A stretch of DNA of 64,000 bases from Paenibacillus tundrae (GTDB lineage Bacteria > Bacillota > Bacilli > Paenibacillales > Paenibacillaceae): positions 1 through 64,000 of the forward strand of contig NZ_JAUSTI010000014.1 in assembly GCF_030812775.1 (NCBI RefSeq), in the 5' to 3' direction. Numbering within the stretch: position 1 is the first letter of the stretch; each line of letters starts with the position of its first letter. A model generated the notes under the pieces. The model saw only the letters and a list, made by a program, of their open reading frames with translations. It was not told the origin of the DNA and searched no databases. The translations under genes were made by a program, and so were the position numbers. This document shows, in pieces, positions 44,283-54,153 of this stretch.

Positions 44283-44529
44283 GTTGTACTCCATTTCTGC
44301 AACTTGAGCTGTATGCTAATGCTTGTTCACTGATATAACTTCTTATTTGTAACCTCTTATTTATCCTTACTAGTTAATGCTGCATTTCACTCTGTTCTAC
44401 AGATTGTATACTAATAATCAGATGTTTAACATCCGTACGAAACTATTTGAATTTTTATTCATTTTTGTGTATTATTATCAAATTAAAATCTTACATATAT
44501 TTGAGCATTACACTGGGAGGATGAACAAA

Positions 44530-45291
44530 ATGTATGCAACAGAGTATACGCATCGGCATATTGAAGAACTGACGCTTAACCACTGGCAGCCTTTATCAAC
44601 CTCACTGTATGACGGATGGGTGCTGCGTTTTGCCAAAGGGTATACAAAGCGAGCCAACTCGGTTCAAGCGCTCTACCCTTCTACCCTGGATGTACATGAA
44701 AAGATCACAACATGTGAGCAATTCTATACGTCCAACCAGTTGAGTACTATTTTCAAAATTACACCTTTTGTTCAGCCAGAAGAATTGGATCAGCTTTTGC
44801 ATGATAAAGGTTATGTCACCGTGGATCGGACTCTTGTGCAGCTTCGAAATCTAGAGGAACTGAAAGCTCCTGTACATCTAGAGGTACATATCGACGAGTT
44901 GCTAACTGACGAATGGCTGGATCACTTCTGCCGTTTGAATGCAGTCAACGAAGAGTTCAAGGCAACGATGACACTGATGCTCTTAAATATTCGTGCAAAA
45001 ACAGCGTTCATCACCCTCTCTGTTGATGGCGTTGTGGCGGCCTGCGGACTTGGCGTGGTAGAGCGGGGAGTCATTGGACTGCATGACATCATTACAGAGG
45101 CAACCTACCGTAATCGCGGCCTGGCGGAACAGATGATCCTGCATCTGCTCCACTGGGGTAAGAGTCATGGTGCTGTATCCAGCTATCTGCAAGTCGTAGA
45201 AAACAATGCACCCGCACGGCGGCTATATGCCAAGTTGGGCTATACCGATGCCTATTCGTATTGGTATCGGGTTAAGCAATACATACAGTAA
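44530..45291 (+). CDS. GNAT-family N-acetyltransferase
   Basis: A 253-residue acetyl-CoA-dependent enzyme. A family-specific N-terminal half (LSTSLYDGWVLRFAKGYTKR) is followed by a GNAT domain (about 125-250) with TEATYRNRGLAEQMI as the acetyl-CoA loop and the ENNAPARRLYAKLGY helix. ATG 44530 lies 9 bases after GGGAGG; the ATG at 44521 is too close to it. Substrate not known. Confidence 0.88.
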   Translation: MYATEYTHRHIEELTLNHWQPLSTSLYDGWVLRFAKGYTKRANSVQALYPSTLDVHEKITTCEQFYTSNQLSTIFKITPFVQPEELDQLLHDKGYVTVDRTLVQLRNLEELKAPVHLEVHIDELLTDEWLDHFCRLNAVNEEFKATMTLMLLNIRAKTAFITLSVDGVVAACGLGVVERGVIGLHDIITEATYRNRGLAEQMILHLLHWGKSHGAVSSYLQVVENNAPARRLYAKLGYTDAYSYWYRVKQYIQ

Positions 45292-45342
45292 AGCTCCATC
45301 ATGTTGGTATTTTGGTGAAGGGTGTAGGCGTATGCGCTAGTT

Positions 45343-45579
45343 ATGCTTCCGTATACAAACTGCTATCAGACCTTTCCAGCTAAAACCAAGGCAGAGACAG
45401 CGTTGAAAAAAGGGGAGACATCTGTTATCCTTCGGTTTGCTTCACCTGTTAACTCAGATGAACTGATGACAGCCGCTGGTGAAGCGCTCGCCGCAGTGGA
45501 CGAATCACTGCTGAATACCGCACAGCTTGCCACGCTTGGTAGCTATGCCATTCTGGAATCGAAACCGGAACAGAAATAG
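45343..45579 (+). CDS. Small hypothetical protein (78 aa)
   Basis: A 78-residue frame beginning MLPYTNCYQTFPAKTKAET with an Ala/Glu-rich helical C-terminus. It lacks a good ribosome binding site (AGGCG, 12 bases away) but a strong plus-strand terminator follows 32 bp after the stop. It may be co-transcribed with the GNAT gene (51-bp gap). No family recognised. Confidence 0.5.
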   Translation: MLPYTNCYQTFPAKTKAETALKKGETSVILRFASPVNSDELMTAAGEALAAVDESLLNTAQLATLGSYAILESKPEQK

Positions 45580-45610
45580 TTCAAGTCTAATCTGACACGA
45601 GACATACAAA

Positions 45611-45652
45611 ACGGGACAAAGCAGCTTACCACTGCTTTGTCCCGTTTTTTTT
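45611..45652. terminator. Strong terminator between GNAT-side genes and SDR gene
   Basis: Perfect 14-bp stem (45611-45624 with 45632-45645) followed by eight Ts on the plus strand; TTTT also follows on the minus side. Confidence 0.92.
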
Positions 45653-45713
45653 AAAAACCTGATGAGACGTAACGCCCCCAGATAATCGTTTATCGGAATA
45701 ATACATGCTACGG

Positions 45714-46616
45714 TTACGGACTTACGGTACCACCATTCGCGTTCAACGTCTCTCCGCTCACATAGCTGGATTCCTGGCTCGCGAGAAATACGTATGCTGG
45801 AGCCATCTCAACAGGTTGTCCCGGACGACCCAGCGGCGTATTGTTGCCGAATTCGGCCAACTTCTCTACGGGTTGTCCACCGACAATCTGAAGCGGTGTC
45901 CACACTGGCCCTGGCGCGACAACGTTCACACGAATGCCTTTGCTGCCAACCTGTTGAGCAAGTGCTTTGCTGAAGGTATTGATCGAAGCCTTCGTCGTTG
46001 CATAGTCCAACAGAATCGGTGACGGACTGTATGCTTGGATGGACGATGTATTAATGATCGAACCACCGGGCTTCATATGTTTCACGGCTGCTTTACAGAG
46101 CCAGAACATGGAATACACATTGGTTTTGAACGTCGCATCGAATTGTTCAGTTGTTAGGTCTGCAATCTGCTCGACAAACTGTTGCTTCCCTGCCACGTTT
46201 GCCAGAATGTCTATACCGCCCAGTTCTTTGACCGCAGTTTCAATCAATTTCTCGCAGTATTTCTCATCCTTTAGATCACCCGGAAGAGCAATTGCTCTTC
46301 GGCCAGCTTCCTCGATCAATTGCACGACTTCCTTCGCATCCGCTTCTTCCTCCGGCAGATAGGAGAGTACAACATCCGCACCTTCACGAGCATATGCAAT
46401 CGCCGCTGCCCGGCCAATCCCGCTGTCCGCACCGGTAACGACCGCTTTACGACCTGTCAGCCGGCCGCTGCCTTTATATGTTTTCTCACCGCAATCTGGA
46501 ACAGGAGTCATCTCACGCTGTAATCCCGGCTCTTCCTGCTGTTGTTTCCACTCCGGTGTAGCCTTTGGATATTGTGTAGTCGGATCTTGTATGGTGTGTT
46601 GGTCTTGGTTTGCCAT
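45714..46616 (-). CDS. SDR-family oxidoreductase (YdaD/YhdF-like)
   Basis: A 300-residue extended short-chain dehydrogenase. The first 45 residues form a polar tail ([17 protein letters not shown]) typical of the Bacillus general-stress members. The Rossmann motif is [17 protein letters not shown] is the NNAG-type motif, catalytic Ser-Tyr-Lys lie in INTSSIQAY and [10 protein letters not shown], and [10 protein letters not shown] follows. GGAGGAAAT lies 8 bases before ATG 46616. The substrate is unknown. Confidence 0.9.
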   Translation of the reverse strand: MANQDQHTIQDPTTQYPKATPEWKQQQEEPGLQREMTPVPDCGEKTYKGSGRLTGRKAVVTGADSGIGRAAAIAYAREGADVVLSYLPEEEADAKEVVQLIEEAGRRAIALPGDLKDEKYCEKLIETAVKELGGIDILANVAGKQQFVEQIADLTTEQFDATFKTNVYSMFWLCKAAVKHMKPGGSIINTSSIQAYSPSPILLDYATTKASINTFSKALAQQVGSKGIRVNVVAPGPVWTPLQIVGGQPVEKLAEFGNNTPLGRPGQPVEMAPAYVFLASQESSYVSGETLNANGGTVSP

Positions 46617-46959
46617 CGTCAATTTCCTCCTCGGTTATTATTGTTTAATTTCATATAGGTTGTTATAAAAGTCTCACTCCTTCCTTTGTAACCGAGATGG
46701 GCGGAGTTTAAACTGAGCATTCCTATTTACCATCCACTCCTACAGATAAATCTCCAAGAACTTGAAAGTGCATACCCTCCATTCCATGCTCTCCATTTTG
46801 CATCAAGCCAAACAATATGAAGCTGAATCCGCTCTAAGTACAAAGCAATCTCTTGGTTATGTATCCAGCCTGGTCGAATCGATGAACGCCAGCGCAGCTA
46901 GACGAAAAAAATTTGTCTCCGCCAAGCTTAAACCTCCAGTTACAGGAGATTCATGAACC

Positions 46960-46995
46960 AAAAAAGATGAAGCTGAATTTTCTCAGCTTCATCTT
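46960..46995 (-). terminator. Terminator of the amino-acid permease gene
   Basis: Perfect 13-bp stem (46964-46976 with 46983-46995), then six Ts on the minus strand, about 70 bp after the permease stop. Confidence 0.88.
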
Positions 46996-47063
46996 GAATT
47001 TTGAATTCTTACCGCCACTAATGGTTAAGAGGCGTAATCCCTTTTTATCTACATCACAGCTTA

Positions 47064-48446
47064 TTAATGTTGAGTTGGATCCTGCTCAATTCGCTGCTTT
47101 TTCCCAATTCCGAACAGGAAGTAACCGATGACTACAATCGCCATAAAGGTCGCACCCACAATCAGCGGCAGACGTGTATCCGGATTAAACGCCATACCGA
47201 TAATGACCAGAATCAGATACACGATAATGATGTAGTTACTGATTGGGAACCATTTCGACTTAAAGTTATGATCCCCCATCTCATTACCCCAACGCTTACG
47301 GAATCTGAATTGGCTAAATGCCAGTGCAAACCACGGAACCATCCCTGGCAGAACGCTCGCGCTGTAGATGTAAAGGAACAGCTTCGAATCTGGCATTATA
47401 TAATTCAGAATTACACCAATGAGCAACAAGGATATGGTGACGACAATACTGTTGCGGGGAACTCCGCCCTTGGATAACTTTTTGAAAAAGGCTGGCGCCT
47501 GTCCATTCTCCGCAAGGGTATACAGCATTCGCCCTGCACTATAAATACCACTATTACAGCCTGACATGGCAGCCGTAAGTACAACAAAGTTGATAATACC
47601 TGCGGCAGCCACAATTCCCACTTTGGCAAATGTCAGCACGAATGGACTTCCCGTCTCCCCAACCTCATTCCACGGATACAAGGTTACAATAACGAAAATT
47701 GCTCCCACATAGAAGATCAGGATACGCCAAACGATATTTTTGATCGCTTTACGCAGTGTAAACTTTGGATTCTCCGCTTCTCCCGCTGTAATACCTACCA
47801 TCTCGACACCCTGATACGCTGCCGTGACAATACATAGTGCAAAAAGGAAGCCTTTGAGCCCACCTGGGAAGAATCCGCCATGACTGAACAGATTGGATAG
47901 ACCAATCGCTTGACCTCCATTCCCCCAGCCAAAGAAGATCAGCCCTGTACCAATCACAATCATCGCCACAATGGCGGTCACCTTGATCATGGCAAACCAA
48001 AACTCGAATTCACCATAGAACTTCACCGCAGCTAAATTCGCCGCAGCAATAATCAACACCCCAGCAAGCGCCGGAATCCACTGCGGAATATCTGGGAACC
48101 AATACCCTACGTAAATACCAATCGCCGTAACCTCAGCCATGCCGACCGTTACCCAGAGGAACCAGTAACTCCAGGCGGTGAGAAAGCCAGCAAGTGGGCC
48201 AATATATTTGTGGGCAAATGTAGCGAAGGAGCCTGTTACCGGTTCCTGAATCAACATTTCTCCCATAATGCGCATGACAAAAAAGATCACAATCCCAGCC
48301 AGCAGGTAGGCAAGCAAAACGGAAGGACCAGCCCATTTAATCGTACTTGCCGATCCCATAAATAAACCCACGCCAATCGTGCCGCCGAGTGCAATCAGCT
48401 CAACGTGCCTGGGCTTCAGCCCTCTAGATAGTTGCTTCGATTCCAA
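47064..48446 (-). CDS. APC-family amino-acid permease
   Basis: A 460-residue transporter with 12 predicted helices of the AAT subfamily: [18 protein letters not shown] in helix 1, [19 protein letters not shown] in helix 3, and the [17 protein letters not shown] consensus after helix 6. It exchanges or imports an amino acid with protons; specificity (for example D-Ala/D-Ser/Gly or aromatic) cannot be told. A TTG start follows AAGGGGAA by 8 bases. Monocistronic. Confidence 0.9.
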   Translation of the reverse strand: MESKQLSRGLKPRHVELIALGGTIGVGLFMGSASTIKWAGPSVLLAYLLAGIVIFFVMRIMGEMLIQEPVTGSFATFAHKYIGPLAGFLTAWSYWFLWVTVGMAEVTAIGIYVGYWFPDIPQWIPALAGVLIIAAANLAAVKFYGEFEFWFAMIKVTAIVAMIVIGTGLIFFGWGNGGQAIGLSNLFSHGGFFPGGLKGFLFALCIVTAAYQGVEMVGITAGEAENPKFTLRKAIKNIVWRILIFYVGAIFVIVTLYPWNEVGETGSPFVLTFAKVGIVAAAGIINFVVLTAAMSGCNSGIYSAGRMLYTLAENGQAPAFFKKLSKGGVPRNSIVVTISLLLIGVILNYIMPDSKLFLYIYSASVLPGMVPWFALAFSQFRFRKRWGNEMGDHNFKSKWFPISNYIIIVYLILVIIGMAFNPDTRLPLIVGATFMAIVVIGYFLFGIGKKQRIEQDPTQH

Positions 48447-48585
48447 ACGTCATTCCCCTTTTCTTGTGAACATCTTCATGTTGTAAAAAATCGTCTTTTC
48501 GCATCCACATTAACGCAATGCAGAATTACTTCACCAAATTGTACGAGATGTATCGCAGAAATACAACAAGGAATGTGAGGAAGGA

Positions 48586-48614
48586 TTGAAATGAGAATGA
48601 TTATCAACTATAAT
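48586..48614 (+). promoter_or_regulatory. Fur-controlled promoter
   Basis: TTGAAA (48586-48591), 17 bp and TATAAT (48609-48614). The spacer holds a 7-1-7 Fur box TGAGAAT-G-ATTATCA (48592-48606), 14 of 15 bases matching the Bacillus consensus. Iron-loaded Fur would fully block the promoter. It drives a broken gene. Confidence 0.85.
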
Positions 48615-48661
48615 AACAACAAAAATCCCATTCTGACATTCACGATGGATGAGGAGGCAAC

Positions 48662-49677
48662 ATGGATTTATCCACCTATATACAGCAATGGACTCAATTG
48701 TCCATACATATACTTGATGTTCGTTATACGCTAATCCCAACGGGTAAGCCGCTTCCACCCTATCGATTTCCCGCAAACGCCTTCTTACTTGTCTCCCACA
48801 GTCGCGGGACTAGTATCCAGCCATCTCAGGCAAGCACATCTGTTGAATACCAGCATGATATGGGCGTAACGAAGCTGGAAGGCACACCGAATAAAATTGC
48901 AGCTGCCGATTATCGAATCATGGATACCCTGTATGCGTTAGGTGTATATCCTCATGCCACAACCACTTATGGGGGCTCTACGGTTCTGCCATATATGGAT
49001 GTAGATCAGCAGAATCCAGATATTCTGCCTTTAGGGGATAAGATCAATCTTGAAGCAGCTGTGGAAAGCGAGCCCGATCTCATTATTGCTCGTCACATTG
49101 AACCCGCCGTCTATGAGCAATTGAGCAAAGTAGCTCCGGTTATCGTCTTCCGTGGGGATGGCGATTGGCGAGAAGAAATGAAGGAGATTGCCACTGTCGT
49201 GGGTAAAGAGCAACAGGCCGAAGACTGGCTAGCACAGTACGATCTCAAAGCAGCACAAATGAAAGAAAAAATGGCACAGCATATCGGTGAAGATGAGACC
49301 TTCCTATTCTGCGTGTTCAAAAAAATGTGCAGGTTGCCAGCCCCAATGTTCATCTGGGAGCAACCTTGTCCAATGATTTAGGGCTCAAGTATGTGCCTCA
49401 ATTGGCAAACATGAAAGATACGTATGAGACGTTATCCTTGGAGACACTCCCCGAGTTGAACCCGGATCATATCTTTATGACCATAGGCAAATCCACAGTT
49501 AGCCATGATGATGAAGCTGAGAAGGTGCTTGAAGAGATGAAGCAATCTGCCGTATGGAGCAATCTAAAAGCCGTAAAAGCGGGAAATATTCATATCATGC
49601 CACAGTGGGTGTTTGGGGATTACCCGAATATTAAGGTTGAGTCACTTGAACTTGTTGAGCAGGCTTTAGTGAAATAA
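48662..49677 (+). pseudogene. Decayed Btr-like AraC/siderophore-binding fusion, internally deleted and frameshifted
   Basis: Residues 1-55 (ILDVRYTLIPTGKPLPPYRF, PANAFLLVSHSRG) look like the N-terminal sensor of AraC regulators that carry a siderophore-binding domain, such as Btr/YbbB. The frame then passes straight into an FhuD-like binding domain (MGVTKLEGTPNKIAAADYRI, YGGSTVLPYMD), with the AraC helix-turn-helix region missing. At an A7 run (49319-49325) the reading moves by -1: the second part (VQVASPNVHLGATLSNDLG to the end) is in another frame. There is no signal peptide, so it is not an ordinary binding lipoprotein. GGAGG precedes the ATG and the Fur promoter is intact. Confidence 0.75.
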
Positions 49678-49821
49678 TAGCTAGCGTTCATCTCAACACT
49701 CATCTAATGAAAATTTCCGAAATGGAACCTAACGATCAGCCTCAATGCGTTCTTGGAACCAACGTAATTCAACACTCGTATCTATATCTGATTGTTCATT
49801 CAGAATGAGGGGAGGCTCCGC

Positions 49822-50190
49822 ATGCCCGATCTGTTATTGGTCTTATTTTTGTTCAACCTCTCTCTATTTCTTCTACACGAAATGGATGCCATTAGGCGAT
49901 CCGAATGGAGATTGTTTATCGTACTGAAAGATATGGAAGACGACAAAGCCTTTAAGTACTTCACTTGGATTCACCTACCTCTGTACACCGTCATCCTATC
50001 GCTTCTATTTAGTTCGTATCAGAGTATTGCATTCTGGATACTCGATATCTTTTTCATCATACATACTGTATTACACTTTTTCTTCGAAAAGCATCCGCGC
50101 AATGAGTTCAAAAATAGTTTCTCCAGATCCATTATCTACTTCATGGGACTGGGCGCAACCATTCATTTGATATGGTTAGCACTTCAGTAA
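49822..50190 (+). CDS. Four-helix membrane protein, DUF6713-like
   Basis: A 122-residue integral membrane protein with about four hydrophobic helices; it has NLSLFLLHEMDAIRRSEWRL, with HEMDA typical of a small family seen in Bacilli, and FIIHTVLHFFFEKHP. The ATG at 49822 has GGGGAGG 6 bases upstream. The family name is recalled, not searched. Function unknown. Monocistronic; a hairpin near 50213-50245 lacks a T-run. Confidence 0.68.
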   Translation: MPDLLLVLFLFNLSLFLLHEMDAIRRSEWRLFIVLKDMEDDKAFKYFTWIHLPLYTVILSLLFSSYQSIAFWILDIFFIIHTVLHFFFEKHPRNEFKNSFSRSIIYFMGLGATIHLIWLALQ

Positions 50191-50321
50191 AGATAATTTG
50201 GAATGATGTAAAAAGCGGCGCAAAGGAGAAGGATTTCTCCTTCCCTCTTTGCTAACTGCTCGCTTTGCGAAACCGTCTGTTAGAAACAACACGTTATCAA
50301 GAAGAAGACAACTAGAAAGAA

Positions 50322-51311
50322 TTACACTACGATCCCCATATCCCGGAACTCATTTACAAAATCATTTAGCCAATCCTCGCCATAATCCAGCGCCCCCATA
50401 TCATTATCAATAAAGGCTACATCCAGACCCATGACCCAGAACCGTCGAGCCATGATAAAGAGATCAACGGCTTGTTCGTCCTCGGAAGAGAAGTTTCGAA
50501 TAGAACGATAGCCGGACAGAAGCGCCTTCCACAGCACGTCCTTTTTCTCCCCAGATTGCCGTTTACGTGCCTTCACCTGAGCCAGATCATATGCACGCCA
50601 TCCCTTAGCTACCCATTCAAAGTCATAATGAGTAAACACTTCCCCCTGCTGAAACGCATTATTATTCCCATGCATATCTCCATGGCATAAGCCTGTATCT
50701 AACGCTTTTTGGGACGCAATGTTAATGCTTTCTTTCAATGTACTCGCGAACGTCTGGAGGAAAGCAGTCGCTTGATTTGTCTCACCAATATAATGGATAA
50801 TCCGCTCTAGTGGTTGATCAATAAGAAACGATGTATCCAATTCATAACGCGGCTGATCGACAACGACGTGATCTAGCGCCTCATGCAGCTGTGCTGCAGA
50901 TTGACCAAATGCATAACAGGATGTCTCATCCTCAAGATTGTTCTCTACTCCATCAATATAGCGGAACATCACGGCAATCCGTGTACCTTCCGGGGCATCT
51001 ATAACGGTATATGTACTATGATCTTTCTTCGCAATATGCTCTCCGACATCTGCATGACTAGAAGAGTTCAGCTTCTCCTTTAATTGAGAGATTACAGATA
51101 GTTCATACTGCACCTCTTCTTCCTTAATTTCAGTGCGATATACACGCAGAATATACAGTCCTGTTGACGTCTTTACTCGATACGTATCATTCAGGCCTCT
51201 TAGCCAGTACACGCATTCTTGCCAATTTCCGATGTCATACTGCTCACTCATTATGAATTCTAAGTATCTACCATCTAGTACAGATCGCAAAGCTTTCGGT
51301 TGGGTATACAT
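50322..51311 (-). CDS. APH-family phosphotransferase, second copy
   Basis: A 329-residue kinase-like protein. The catalytic loop is GLCHGDMHGNNNAF and the metal-binding segment THYDFEWVAKGWRAYDLAQ, with Glu at the place where many relatives have a second Asp. N-lobe strands include YILRVYRTE. Related proteins act on homoserine, choline, aminoglycosides or proteins; substrate unknown. AAAGGAGAA precedes the ATG. It is not closely alike to the APH-type protein at 39495. Confidence 0.82.
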   Translation of the reverse strand: MYTQPKALRSVLDGRYLEFIMSEQYDIGNWQECVYWLRGLNDTYRVKTSTGLYILRVYRTEIKEEEVQYELSVISQLKEKLNSSSHADVGEHIAKKDHSTYTVIDAPEGTRIAVMFRYIDGVENNLEDETSCYAFGQSAAQLHEALDHVVVDQPRYELDTSFLIDQPLERIIHYIGETNQATAFLQTFASTLKESINIASQKALDTGLCHGDMHGNNNAFQQGEVFTHYDFEWVAKGWRAYDLAQVKARKRQSGEKKDVLWKALLSGYRSIRNFSSEDEQAVDLFIMARRFWVMGLDVAFIDNDMGALDYGEDWLNDFVNEFRDMGIVV

Positions 51312-51469
51312 GTACTATTCTCCTTTAAGTTAAATGAATAACAACTCTGATTCAGGCAGTAATGAAAGCGATACCAAAATATTGCATGTTGAACCTCGCA
51401 GCCCAACTTATGTATAACATATTATAGTCAACATTGAATTACCAGTTTTTATGTATAATTGAATCTGGA

Positions 51470-52201
51470 TTAGAGCAGTCTATGAAACTCATTTAGATTA
51501 AATAAATAACTTTCCGTGGCGTTCTTCGTGTCATTAATTCGATGTTTATACTGGTGTAAAGCTACTTCGTTAGCTTCAATCCGTTCTTGAAGATATGGAA
51601 ATGGTACTTCCCACACGCCATACAATGGTTCTACCGTGTACGTTTTATATTGAAGCTGTTCCCAGTGTACCCAGAAGTATATGGCGGCTGTCGGATATAA
51701 TCTTTTATAATGTTCATAATCTTTGTGATTGAAAGTCACCGTGTATTGGGGATCATATCCATACCGACCTGCTGAGAAAAAGGGTGTCTTTTGTGTTTTG
51801 AGATCGGCTAGTGTTCCTTGATCCGTGTTCAGTAGATCTATCATGGTTTTGCGAGTCTTTTTGTCTGGATGCACGATAAGATTACGAGAGATGCGGGGAA
51901 CAATTTCACGGACAAATGCTTCTTCTTCAATCTCCCCTGCTCGGCACCAATATAGCTTATCCTCGGTGTCATGCTCAATCGCTTGATTTCGCTCCAGAAC
52001 CCGAACATGAATCGCGGTTAAGCCGCGCGGTGTTTCTTCTACATCATATTCAACGCTCTGGCCTTCGATTAATGTTTTGAACCCTTCTGCCTGGATGTTG
52101 CTAAAATGTACATTCACATCTTTAGGGCCATGATTGCCTGAGATAAAGCCATACCCTTTGGTTTTGTTAAACATCTTCACCTTACCGTTGAACTTCCCCA
52201 T
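51470..52201 (-). CDS. Cold-shock domain fused to a PD-(D/E)xK nuclease-like domain
   Basis: A 243-residue protein. Residues 1-68 are a cold-shock OB-fold: GKVKMFNKTKGYGFISG holds the RNP1-like aromatic motif and VNVHFSNI the RNP2-like one, so it should bind single-stranded nucleic acid. The rest resembles a restriction-endonuclease fold: D122 in MIDLLN, D133 and K135 in LADLKTQKTPFF (D-x10-D-x-K), then aromatic strands IYFWVHW. AAGGAGG lies 6 bases before ATG 52201. It is followed upstream by an unknown protein and a HEPN protein on the same strand. Nuclease activity is inferred. Confidence 0.7.
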   Translation of the reverse strand: MGKFNGKVKMFNKTKGYGFISGNHGPKDVNVHFSNIQAEGFKTLIEGQSVEYDVEETPRGLTAIHVRVLERNQAIEHDTEDKLYWCRAGEIEEEAFVREIVPRISRNLIVHPDKKTRKTMIDLLNTDQGTLADLKTQKTPFFSAGRYGYDPQYTVTFNHKDYEHYKRLYPTAAIYFWVHWEQLQYKTYTVEPLYGVWEVPFPYLQERIEANEVALHQYKHRINDTKNATESYLFNLNEFHRLL

Positions 52202-52239
52202 TGGCATCCTCCTTATTATTTCACAATGTGCAATCTACC

Positions 52240-52854
52240 TCATATTTTAAAATCCTTGAACGTATTCGATGCCAGCTCTTGGCACTTCACAAAGCCGAAA
52301 TACGTTTCATCCCTATTGGGGTTCAATACATAGTCATGGTAGTGCACACAATCATCCGTATCAAATTCGAACACCACATTGCCTTTCGCATACAAGTTCA
52401 GATCACAATGACCGAATGGAAATGCCACTTTTGAATCAAAACCATATTCATAACAGGTTGAGTCTACAGATTCCATGCTCCATTCTCTTCGAAAAGACAA
52501 GATTTGTCCCTGCCGATCTCTAAAATATGTATAATCTTCCTTCACCGTTATATCTAGAGGTGATACCTCAATATTGCCGCCTACTAGCCCTTCCAATCTC
52601 AGCTTGCCAAAACCCTGAATTTGTATCGCTATACTCTTACTTCTATCTATAATTTCTCTAAGGCGTGTGTCCTCCTCAAGGTTTACATATGTAGTCCAAT
52701 CGAACTCTGGCATCAAGCTCGCGCCCCACACCTCTATCTCCAGATTCTTGGGCAGCGTAGTCGGGATATCAAAAAACAGCGTCTTACCATCATAGAAATC
52801 TACTCCGTTAATATCATCAAATTTCTCGCGAGTTAAATCCACTTTAATTTTCAT
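52240..52854 (-). CDS. Hypothetical protein, acidic, immunity-like
   Basis: A 204-residue acidic soluble protein beginning MKIKVDLTREKFDDINGVD, rich in beta-strand-type segments and aromatic residues (FDWTTYVNLEED, YFRDRQGQILSFRREW, CVHYHDYVLNPN). It resembles no family that I know; the look is that of immunity or sensor proteins. GGGGTGAT lies upstream. Between the HEPN gene (86 bp) and the cold-shock/nuclease gene (38 bp) on the same strand, probably one operon. Confidence 0.6.
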   Translation of the reverse strand: MKIKVDLTREKFDDINGVDFYDGKTLFFDIPTTLPKNLEIEVWGASLMPEFDWTTYVNLEEDTRLREIIDRSKSIAIQIQGFGKLRLEGLVGGNIEVSPLDITVKEDYTYFRDRQGQILSFRREWSMESVDSTCYEYGFDSKVAFPFGHCDLNLYAKGNVVFEFDTDDCVHYHDYVLNPNRDETYFGFVKCQELASNTFKDFKI

Positions 52855-52940
52855 TAAGATCACCCCAGTACAGATATTATTTTAGTTTATGAAATTTTCA
52901 AAAGAACATATTGCTTTCCATGATACGTCTTACATAGAAT

Positions 52941-53972
52941 CTAGGTTGCAGATCGAATTTCTCCAATAATGCAAACTTTCAAAAACCGATCTAATACATC
53001 AATACACTCTCTGACACGCTGTGTAGCTGCCTCAAGTTCACCACCATGGAAACTTTTGTTTCTAACAGAGTAGATACTTAACAACAACGCCCCTTCGAGA
53101 TCTGCTGCTAATTCAGGATCGCATGCTGAGTCCACACTTTGTTTTACATCTAAAAAATGCTTCACTTCATCCGAAATGGAAGGGTACCGGCTGCCTTTCC
53201 TTAAAGTCAACGAAGCATCAGCAAAGCTTCTTATCACCTGAATGTTCTGTTCAGTATATTTGGTAATAAACTCGCGCGCATACGGACGATTATTCATATA
53301 GTTTACTATTTTATCTCTTTCCCCTTGTACGCTTTCCAATGAAAATAGAGCATTAAAGGCAGACCATAGATCCCGAAACCTCGCGTGTAGTCCACTAAAA
53401 TCTATTCCTTGAGTACCACCCGCCTCATTTGCTCTATGAATCCAAAACATTGCGCTATGCAGGGCATCTTTGATTGATGCATTAGAAATATTATTAAAGT
53501 TTGCAATACTCGGCAGTGTCTCTTCTATTTCTTGGAGTTTTATTGGGTCGGCCTTGTCATAACTCATGTAACGCGCTTCCAGTGGAGAATCTGCAGAGAA
53601 GAAACTATCAAAACCCTCATCACTATGGTACTTCAATTTAAACTTAACAGGATCATTACGATAAACATAATTTAACGCTCCGATTCGTTCAGATTGAGTA
53701 TGAAGTAGAAGTGTACTTGTTATCCACGGCTCAAGCGAAAATAAAACAAAACTTTTCCCTGCATGATAAACGTTAAAATTCTCAGCGGGAAACGCGAAGT
53801 CCGTTGTTACCTGACCATTCACAATGGTGGAATCCTCACCTGTACTTGTAAAATGTAAGGCATCTAATGTATTTAATGAATCACCTAACGAAGGATATAA
53901 ATTTTTGTTTATAGAACCATTCACCGATGCGCCATTAAATTTCATTTGAAATGAATATGTATAACTGGCCAT
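52941..53972 (-). CDS. HEPN-domain protein (ApeA-like layout)
   Basis: A 343-residue protein. The C-terminal helical domain has the RNase motif R-x4-H as R304..H309 in SVRNKSFHGG, typical of HEPN ribonucleases, and an upstream FRDLWSAFNALFSLE helix as in ApeA-type HEPN proteins. The N-terminal 190 residues form a beta-rich, unrecognised region, as in anti-phage ApeA. It is AT-rich relative to the surroundings, a sign of acquisition. It heads a likely three-gene operon with an unknown protein and the cold-shock/nuclease fusion. Confidence 0.65.
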   Translation of the reverse strand: MASYTYSFQMKFNGASVNGSINKNLYPSLGDSLNTLDALHFTSTGEDSTIVNGQVTTDFAFPAENFNVYHAGKSFVLFSLEPWITSTLLLHTQSERIGALNYVYRNDPVKFKLKYHSDEGFDSFFSADSPLEARYMSYDKADPIKLQEIEETLPSIANFNNISNASIKDALHSAMFWIHRANEAGGTQGIDFSGLHARFRDLWSAFNALFSLESVQGERDKIVNYMNNRPYAREFITKYTEQNIQVIRSFADASLTLRKGSRYPSISDEVKHFLDVKQSVDSACDPELAADLEGALLLSIYSVRNKSFHGGELEAATQRVRECIDVLDRFLKVCIIGEIRSAT

Positions 53973-54153
53973 GTTGTTCCTCCAATATGTAATTGCTATT
54001 AGGTAAAATCCTTCCTAAATTATAACATGTTAGTACTGTGAGATTCACACCAACATACATAGGCAACCCGCTTATTCAGCCTTGACCTTGAAGTATACTT
54101 CAACCTTTATACTGTAGATGAATTACTTTTCAACCATGAAAGGCGGCATACCA

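Noticed and set aside
46762-46956. 64-codon plus-strand frame upstream of the permease terminator
   Set aside because: No ribosome binding site, non-ATG start, and no promoter or terminator of its own on that strand.
50208-50255. Hairpin after the four-helix membrane protein gene
   Set aside because: No T-run follows; not called a terminator.
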